64,000 bases of DNA, taken from Trichaptum fuscoviolaceum. Lineage: Eukaryota > Basidiomycota > Agaricomycetes > Hymenochaetales > Trichaptaceae. Positions 56,749-64,000 of the stretch are shown here, in pieces. The stretch lies in the NCBI GenBank assembly GCA_910574455.1, contig CAJSYZ010000005.1, forward strand, positions 2,542,001 through 2,606,000. The letters run 5' to 3'. The notes beneath the pieces are model-generated. The model was not told the DNA's origin. It was given only the letters and a program-made list of their open reading frames with translations, and did no database searches. The translations under genes were made by a program, and so were the position numbers. Position 1 is the stretch's first letter. Every line of letters starts with the position of its first letter.

Positions 56749-58735
56749 ATGGAACTGTACGATGTAAAGGATTGCGCTCCTGTTGTTTGCAATGACCTTG
56801 TTGAGACCTCAGATTCTCCTGGATCTCCCGGGCCCGCCCGCGACACACAACCCAGTGAAAAGTGCCCTTCCGAAGTACCAATTTCGAATGAAGATACGGA
56901 ACGGACGTTCCGACGAAGACGGCTCATTTCCTACGCGACACTCTGCTTTTGCTTCTTCTTTGAAGGGTGGAACGATGCATCTTTCGGGCCTCTTCTCCCT
57001 CGAATTCAAAGCGCATATGGGGTAAGTGACTCCTCTTTGTATGTTGGAGTAGCTGTCAGGCTGACAGAAACATAACGATACAGATCAACTATGCTATCGT
57101 GTCATTGATCTTCGTCTTCGAAAGTGTCGTAAGTTTCTTTGTGCGCCCACTACTGGTTATATTCACATCATTGCATTATAGGGATTTATTGGCGGCGCCA
57201 TTCTAAATATCTACTTGAACAAAAGGCTTGGCTTCGGGAAGGTATTCAATCGAATGTCTTGCAACTCATCGGACAATCGTTGAACAGTTCAGACCATTGC
57301 TATATGCACAGCAGGACAGCTCATCGCCTTTGCCCTTGTCATTCCCCGGTGTGGGTCGTCGCCTTCGCAATCTACGGCTTTGCGACATCCTGTCAGGTCT
57401 TGTGCTTTTTCAATTACGCGCGATAATGTGTTTACTGAAACATAGTCCCGGTCAGAACTCGCAAATAAACGCATTCGTTGCAGGAATGCACGACTCGAAA
57501 AAAATGGCTACGCTACATTTCGTTTATGGTAAGCCTCTCGCTGATCATGCGTATGCTACATTAATTGAAACCCGGCAACAGGTATCGGGGCTTTGGCATC
57601 TCCATTTGTTGCAACTCAATTTGCGAAGACTACACATTTCTCATATCATTATTTCACGACGCTTGGTCTTGATCTAATAGCCTTTTTCTTGCTCATTGGA
57701 GTCTTCAAGTTTCGAGCTCAGAATGGTCTGTCCAAAATATGACTGCTGTCTGTTACTGTTGCTGATATGAAACACCGTCTTCGTCAGAAGTGTTGATTTG
57801 GTGTGGGCTACCTCCGCACCCAGCCAACTTGAAGCGGCAGAATGAATTTAGACAAATCTGGAGCCTCAAGGTTGTTCATCTACTGTCCGTCTTCGTCCTG
57901 GCGTACTGCGGGTTGGAGGTGACGATAGGAAGTGCGTTCATGAAGTGTTGAATTGATAGAATGCGACCTTACGGCTTTCGTTTGTCAGGCTGGTCCGTCA
58001 CTTATTTGATCCACCGCACTGGAGGTGGTTCGTCTAGCGGTTATGTATCTTCAGGCTTCTTTGGTGGTATGTGTGCTACATCAACTTCTTGCAAGCAAGA
58101 CTACAGACTAATTGAGTTTTAGGTCTTGCTATTGGCAGGATCATATTGTTCCCCATCACGAAGAAGGTCGGCCTAAGCTCTTGAGAACAGACTAAAGATC
58201 CTGACAAAATATAAGATTGGAGAGCGATCAGCCATCTTCGTATATGCTTTTATAAGCATAGGGTACGTCGCCTGGCAATTACTGGCAAGACAATATCCGC
58301 TGATACGCTGGAATCACCAGTTTTCAAATTCTTGTCTGGACGCTGCCTCATTTCATCTCGTCAGCTATCGCAATCTGCATGGTTGGACTCTTCCTCGGGC
58401 CTATCTTCCCGTTAATCTTAAATCAGTGTGGAAACCTCGTCCCAGGGTACCTTCTATCCGGAGCCATAGGCTGGATAGTGAGCATCGGCGTTACGGGTAT
58501 TGCCCTCATCCCCTTTATGGCTGGCGCATTCTCTGATAAATACGGAGTTGTCGCCATACAGCCGTTGTGCGTTCAGACAGATTGACTATCTCGTCTGAGA
58601 GGTTGAAGTGCTGATACTACTTACAGGTTGATCGCATTGATGTGCGTGCTGGTCTTGATTTGGACATATATCAACCTCGATCATTGGCGATCAGTGCGTC
58701 ATGTAATAGAACCTGAAGTTCTCACAGTCGCTTGA
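56749..58735 (+). pseudogene. MFS transporter, tandem copy 1, with a frameshift
   Basis: The ATG at 56749 and the exon pattern match copy 2 (59782-61795). Visible segments: LISYATLCFCFFFEGWNDAS, INYAIVSLIFVFE, GFIGGAILNIYLNKRLGFGK, NAFVAGMHDSKKMATLHFVY, then ASPFVATQFAKTTHFSYHYF and ILNQCGNLVPGYLLSGAIGW, a 12-span major facilitator of the FucP/Bsc6-like fungal type. Substrate unknown. In the exon near 57305-57400 the two conserved parts (TIAICTAGQLIAFALVI and PVWVVAFAIYGFATSCQ) lie in different frames; compared with copy 2 the exon is 13 nt short. Unless this is a sequence error, copy 1 cannot make a full transporter. The remaining exons look sound, so the lesion is recent. The last codon is at 58732 and TGA follows. 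Confidence 0.75.
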
Positions 58736-59781
58736 TTGCAGGAAGGGAGCGGCATGTCTATGTTGCAATGATTTAGATGAAGGGGGTTGAGCAAACGAGA
58801 TCATCGACACGTCCGTATGAGTAATTTGTATGACATTGTGAGTTAGTTTACTTTGAGGACAGTCACATTTCATATTGTTTTGCTTATCTGTGAATCATAG
58901 AGATGAAGCATTTGTTAGTCTGGGCCCTCTATGTTGATAACGCGCGTCATCTAGCATGCTCTTTCGCTATGCGTGCTAACACTGTCGATTGCTTCTCGGC
59001 TTCTTCGCTAACGCCTCACGGTTTCCCTCGCCGTTTGAATTCTACGCAAGTTCTGTCGCCTTTACATTCTTCTTGAAGCGATCTAACTCGAAGCTTGCAG
59101 GCTTTTCCAGGGCTATACCAAATGACTAAATCTCGTCTCTCCTCCGCTCCGCATGCCGACCACTTCAATTGAATAGGTAAGTAAGAGTCTTGCGATTACG
59201 GCGTAAACGTGACTCTGAACTGCTCATCCTTCACACAGTATATACTCGTTATCTGCTGTCTGGAAGCTGTCTCCTTTCTTTTTTCCGAACTTTTCAACGA
59301 CTGTACGTGTCTTTTATCTTCTCTGACCATCCGGGTCAGGATCTGTGTCAGACTATCGTGAGGGTACGCGGTTATTATGAGGTTTCGCACCTTAAGCCCA
59401 CCCGGCTCACAGATCGAACTAAATCATTCACATTGGCAATTGTTACGACTCTGGGCAAGAATTTGACTCACATTCCTCAACGTAGATAAGAGAATGCTTC
59501 TGCAAGAGCGTGGCGGGAGTGTACGCTAAGTACGTACTGCAACGCGTGTTATCCTTTTTCAGGTGATCAGTTTACCATTAACGCCGACATTTCCCCGTCT
59601 GCCCTCAGCGAAACCGTGGAACTCTGTTCTTGATTGCCTCCCCACACTCCGGTAGCGTTCATGAGACTAAAGAGCTAGAGTGCAGGGCATCTCGATTATA
59701 TGATCCCGCATAATCATATTTAGGCTATGCTTTCCTTTCTTCAGTCTTCCCCCAAGCCCTCCCACCTTTGTGAAAGCTATC
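58736..59781. other. Intergenic region between the tandem MFS copies
   Basis: About 1 kb with short frames only and no domain. It should contain the promoter of copy 2; pyrimidine-rich text (59735-59760) precedes its start. Confidence 0.5.
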
Positions 59782-61795
59782 ATGAGTGAATCGAGCTCAT
59801 CAATGGTTCGAGCGGCTCCAATCACTGAAGATATTGACACGCATAAGGTTCTCTATGTTCAAGAAGCTCAAACACTAACAGCTGATAGCTCCATGCAGAC
59901 ACCTTTCGATGAAAAGGATGAAGTGCCGCCTTCGTCCGCGGAAATAAAGCCTACGGAGGATGAAACCGAGCGCACTAACCAGCGAAGACGGTTGCTTTAC
60001 TTTACAACACTATGCTTTTGCTTCTTCTTTGAAGGGTGGAGCGATGGCTCTTTCGGGCCTCTTCTGCCGCGCCTGCAGAGTGCATATGGGGTGAGTGAGA
60101 TTTTGTTTATTGTGTTCGAAAAATGAAAACCGAGCACACTATGCAGATAAACTACGCGGTTGTTTCCTTAATTTTCGTATTTGAATGCGTTGTATGTGTA
60201 CTGTTATTTCTCAGCTGAAGGTCGAATTAACTGCTATCTCATGTAGGGTTTCATTGGAGGCGCGGTTCTCAACGTCTATCTGAATGACAAACTCGGCTTT
60301 GGAAAGGTACCTCAAATCCTCTGCTCCATGCACATGTCATCCATTTTCTGTACAGACTATTGTTATAGGCACAATCCTCCAGGTCATCGTCTACGTGCTC
60401 ATCGTGGCTGCTAGAAATTTTCCAATGTGGGTGGTTGGATTTGCAATCTATGGATTCGGGACATCTTTGCAGGTATCGTGATAAACTGCCTCCAATAAAC
60501 CTTCTATAACCATGCAAGGAGTAGAACGCACAAATAAACGCATTTGTAGCAGGAATGAATGATCCGAATAAAATGGCTATCCTACATTGCTGTTACGGTA
60601 AGCGTTATTATGGCGTGGTTCCTTCTTACATACTGACATTTCTTTCGTATTACAAAGGCTCTGGGGCATTAGCATCGCCTTTCGTCGCAACTCAATTCGC
60701 GAAGATGACGCATTTCTCTTATCATTACTTTACAACGCTTGGGCTTGTGCTTGTCGCCCTTTCTTTACTCATCAGTGTCTTTCAACTTCGTACCCAGAAT
60801 GGTCAGTCAATGATTGCTCGAAAGCTCTTATCCACTAAAGAGCCTTCTATCTTCTAGATATACTCGTTTCATGCGGCCTACCTCCTCATGTTGTTAATTC
60901 AAAACGACAGAACAGTTACCGTCAAATATGGGGCCTGAAGGTGGTGCATTTTTTGTCGTTCTTTATTCTCGTATACTGCGGAATAGAGGTCACTATCGGA
61001 AGTAAGTGTCTACCTTGTCCGCCATAGAATGATTCCACAACCGTCCATCCAGGCTGGTCAGTAACCTACCTCATCCATCGCACGGGAAGTGGATCTTCTA
61101 CTGGTTATGTTTCATCAGGCTTCTTTGGTGGTAGGCTTTGCATATTCTCACCGCGTAAACTCTTGACTCATCCCTCCAAAGGACTTGCTGTTGGGAGAAT
61201 TGTGCTTCTACCAGTCACAAAGAAGGTGAACAATATTTCTTCAAAATGGAAGCTTGTCGCATCAGATCGTTGATTGATGTTCAGATTGGAGAACGACCCG
61301 CCATCATCTTCTATGCTCTAATATGCATTGGGTATGTTAGGATTCAACTAGCTCACACGATGAAATATTGACGCATTCGTAGGCTTGAGATTTTGATATG
61401 GGCCCTACCGCGCCTTATTCCTTCCGCCATCTCCATTTGTTTTGTTGGCCTCTTCCTGGGACCAATGTTCCCTATCGTCTTGAACCAGTGCGGTTACTTC
61501 CTCCCGGGATACTTGATGTCTGGCGCCATCGGCTGGATAGCAAGTTTTGGAGTCACAGGCGTCGCGCTCGTCCCATTCCTAACTGGCGCTCTCTCAGATA
61601 AGTACGGCGTCGTTTCTTTGCAACCACTGTGAGTGTGACCTATCCTGTAATAGAGTGCGAAGCCACTCACATGCTAATAGCTTGATCGCTCTCATGTGCA
61701 CGCTGGTTCTCATTTGGGCATACGTTAATTTCGATCACTGGCGCTCTACACGCGTGAATACGGCTCAAACAGAAGTAGCTAGTGTTCCAGCTTAG
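59782..61795 (+). CDS. MFS transporter, tandem copy 2 (intact)
   Basis: Start MSESSSSMVRAAPITEDIDT at 59782. Early exons are 59782-60090, 60147-60191, 60247-60306, 60356-60472, 60525-60597 and 60658-60802; about five more run to TAG at 61793-61795. Same landmarks as copy 1: LLYFTTLCFCFFFEGWSDGS, INYAVVSLIFVFECV, GFIGGAVLNVYLNDKLGFGK, NFPMWVVGFAIYGFGTSLQ, NAFVAGMNDPNKMAILHCCY, GALASPFVATQFAKMTHFSY and IVLNQCGYFLPGYLMSGAIG, then DKYGVVSLQPL. Major facilitator superfamily, probably plasma membrane; substrate not deducible. The cytosolic N-terminus is acidic and differs from copy 1, whereas the membrane core is closely alike, pointing to a local duplication. Confidence 0.9.
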
Positions 61796-62665
61796 AATTT
61801 TTGTGGAAGAAAAAAAGAAAAAAAAAGTCCCCGTCTTATTCGGATATCACGAGTTAAGCTGGGTACGGCTGTCGAGAAACTGGTACGAGTATCGCTTACG
61901 AATTGCCTCATCCCGAAGATCAAGGAAAGTGCAATTCCTGCGTATATTTGGTTTTAGCCGCAAATACGCATCAAGCGCAAGTGACTGTCTTAATTCTCAT
62001 AATAGGTTCTGACAACCATCTCAATATTAACATTGCAAACGTTACCGTGACTACTACTAGAAAACGTACCCAGAAATCTCGCCGCCCCAGCCTCAGAAAC
62101 CTATGTTCCCTCGTTCAGCATGACCATCCACAGACCTCCGTAGTTTCCCATACAACAATGGTTTCATTGGCCTGCAGTGCTTCGGCCTAGGCTCACGTGA
62201 GAACGAACCCTCGGTTGCTTCTTTGCGAGTAACACGGTTCGTAGACTTCAATGCTTTCTAGAGATACATATGTAGCCTCGTGTCAATTCCGCGTCGCATC
62301 AAGCTTGCGCATCTTCTTGCGTCACCTTCTCACCCGGAGGTGTTCCCCTGAGAAAACGGACATTCAACATCTTTTAATCATGAGAAACTTTGCTAGAACA
62401 AGTTCTGAGTCCGAAACGCTTGTAAATATATCTCTTGGCTTCATCAGCTCACATTTGTCCGTGTCGGCTCAATAGTCACTACACGCTCTCATGCATGGGT
62501 GTGCGGGTTTCGTGCGGAGGCGAAAGCTTAAACGTCTAAGCGCTGCCTAAGGTCGAACGTATATAAATCCTGCCGGGATGGTACATTCTCACCCAGCGAA
62601 CTCAAAGCATTGACTTGCCACCCATATCTTTAGACTTCAAATCACTATAGCATTCGGTTTTCATA
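61796..62665. other. Intergenic region before the glycosyltransferase gene
   Basis: 870 bp with no supported gene. A TATAAAT-like sequence near 62562 (gtatataaatcc) lies about 100 bp upstream of the next ATG and may be its TATA box. Confidence 0.45.
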
Positions 62666-64000
62666 ATGACTATCACCAAGACTCCACCGAAGGGACATGT
62701 GGTAGCCTTTGCGCTTCACTTCTGGGGTGTGTTCGACTGCATTAGTTTTCAATTACTAACCGAACAATTGCCATAATTCTGTAGGACACACCAAATCATT
62801 GTGTGCTTTGGCCGCAAAGCTAGTTCGCGTCCAACCCGTGTATGTCACGCTTTTCGTTGGTATCCCTCTACTCGAAAAGGCAGAAAAGGAAGTAGCAAGG
62901 TACTTTCTTCCGGAGGGCGAGGAGTACCTGAAAGAGTCAATCAGGTAAGAAAACTGCCACATATACGATGCATTGAAAAAACTCAACATTACTAGGATTG
63001 TTGCCATACCTTCCGGATCACAGTCGTTTAATTTGAAACCAATACAGTTGGAGTTTCTCAAAGGCTATGCTGCATTGTTATCTGGCGAGCCAATCCAACG
63101 CACCCCCGATATTGAGAAGTTCTATGAAGCGGTCGGGACACCTCAACTTGTAATCCTAGATGTGAGGCAATTCTTGCGGCTTGTTAGATCCTTGACCTAA
63201 ACTAAGTTTTATTAACTTGTCAGTTCTTTTGCTATGAAGCGCTACAAGGAATCCGAGCCCTTAGTGGGACTTCCGTGCCAGTGTATGCTTGGCAAAGCGG
63301 TTCAGCAGCAGCAGTCCTAGTGCTATTTGCTCCTGAAAGCATGGGCGGTGGAGGAGACTTGGCTGCCAAGCTAGAGAACCTTGTCGTCGAGGAAGGCGAG
63401 ACTCGTGACGAAGCTGCAGAAAAGGTAGATGGCCTTTGTAGCTACCTCGAGGTAGCCTGTGTGTAACTTTCCGTTGCATTTCAGATCTACAGAAAAGCCA
63501 AGGGTGATTTAATCAACATGCCTGGCCTTCCACCGATGTATGACTATGAGCTTGCGCCGCAGAAGGTGCGGCATAATCTGCATCCATGATTTTCAGCACT
63601 GATATTTGAGAAATAGCGAGTTTACAGCTTCACTGCAGCATTTATACTCAGCAATAGCCATAGGTCAGCATGATGAAGCTACTCACTGATAATTACTCAC
63701 TGCCACAAGGTTTTTCGAGAGCTGCGACGGCGTAATTAACTGTACCTCACAATTTTATGAGGGAAAATCGATCGAAGTGTGGAAAAAATGGCTTGGTGAT
63801 CGTCCAGTTCTGACGATTGGACCAACTGCATTTACGGATGCAGCTTCTCTCGAGCAAGAACGCGATTCAGTTCCAGGTGGGATGGATGTTGAACGTTTTC
63901 TCGATAGTGCCCTCAAAAAATACGGGGAACATTCTCTCGTATATGTAAGGCCGGCGATCTGACAAGCATTTCAGTCACTGAGGACAAACTTTATAGATCT
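62666..64000 (+). CDS. UDP-glycosyltransferase family 1 protein, 3' end outside the window
   Basis: The ATG at 62666 (MTITKTPPKGHVVAFALHFW) starts exons 62666-62726, 62785-62944, 62996-63161, 63224-63425, 63485-63565 and 63710-63944; a GTAAGG donor follows and the gene runs past 64000. The N-terminal half shows the GT-B sequence pattern of basidiomycete GT1 proteins: HTKSLCALAAKLVR after the start, VPVYAWQSGSAAAVLVLFAP, NMPGLPPMYDYELAPQK, FFESCDGVINCTSQFYEGKS and RPVLTIGPTAFTDAAS, then DVERFLDSALKKYGEHSLVY. The next expected motif would be the SFGS-type loop and the UDP-binding PSPG region, not in the window. These enzymes put sugars on small acceptors such as sterols or xenobiotics; the acceptor is unknown. 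Confidence 0.85.

Overview
This is nuclear DNA of a basidiomycete fungus, most likely an Agaricomycete. Genes are broken by many GT-AG introns of about 45-70 nt. Fungal housekeeping genes are recognisable (PEX5, TFB4, CDC26, PRA1, an ERT1-like regulator). The mobile DNA is also typical of the group: a chromodomain Ty3 element, a Plavaka-type transposase and a copia-type Gag-only element. No rRNA, tRNA or CRISPR array was seen.

Layout. (1) 1-7.9 kb: a complete, young Ty3/gypsy chromovirus (242-7570, two 830-bp LTRs, 5-bp target duplication gcaat) sits inside an exon of a minus-strand 3'-5' exonuclease gene. Its reading frame resumes exactly across the target site. The 3' LTR itself carries a 590-bp hAT-type MITE with an 8-bp duplication. 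(2) 8.1-10.2 kb: one uncertain minus-strand gene and a stretch without a clear gene. (3) About 10.2-28.2 kb: an accessory island built around a full-length Plavaka transposase gene (minus, 18682-22802). Four other multi-exon genes flank it, two of entirely unknown type. All the spaces between them are filled with short inverted-repeat 'words' of a few recurring families (CTAGTAGTACTAC, TGCCA-TGGCA, CAGCCT-AGGCTG, CTTCAAGTT-AACTTGAAG). I interpret it as one large composite DNA transposon with cargo, but its ends were not found. (4) 28.2-36.1 kb: gene-poor, with a very recent 1533-bp Gag-only LTR retrotransposon (29619-31151, identical 197-bp LTRs, duplication atccc). (5) 36.1-38.3 kb: a C2H2 zinc-finger regulator with Crz1-like finger spacing, followed by a 6-kb gene desert that ends at a 309-bp Harbinger-type MITE (44376-44684). 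(6) 44.8-56.4 kb: dense conserved genes: PEX5 (peroxisomal import receptor), TFB4 (TFIIH subunit), a HemK/PrmC-type release-factor methyltransferase, an ERT1-like Zn2Cys6/PAS regulator, PRA1 and CDC26 (anaphase-promoting complex). (7) 56.7-61.8 kb: two tandem MFS transporter genes, the first with a 13-nt frameshifting deficit. (8) 62.7 kb to the end: a UDP-glycosyltransferase gene cut by the window edge.

The housekeeping half needs little comment. The unusual biology is in the first 31 kb: nested insertions that broke a host nuclease gene, and an island whose genes and spacers appear to be co-organised by palindromic words around a Plavaka transposase.
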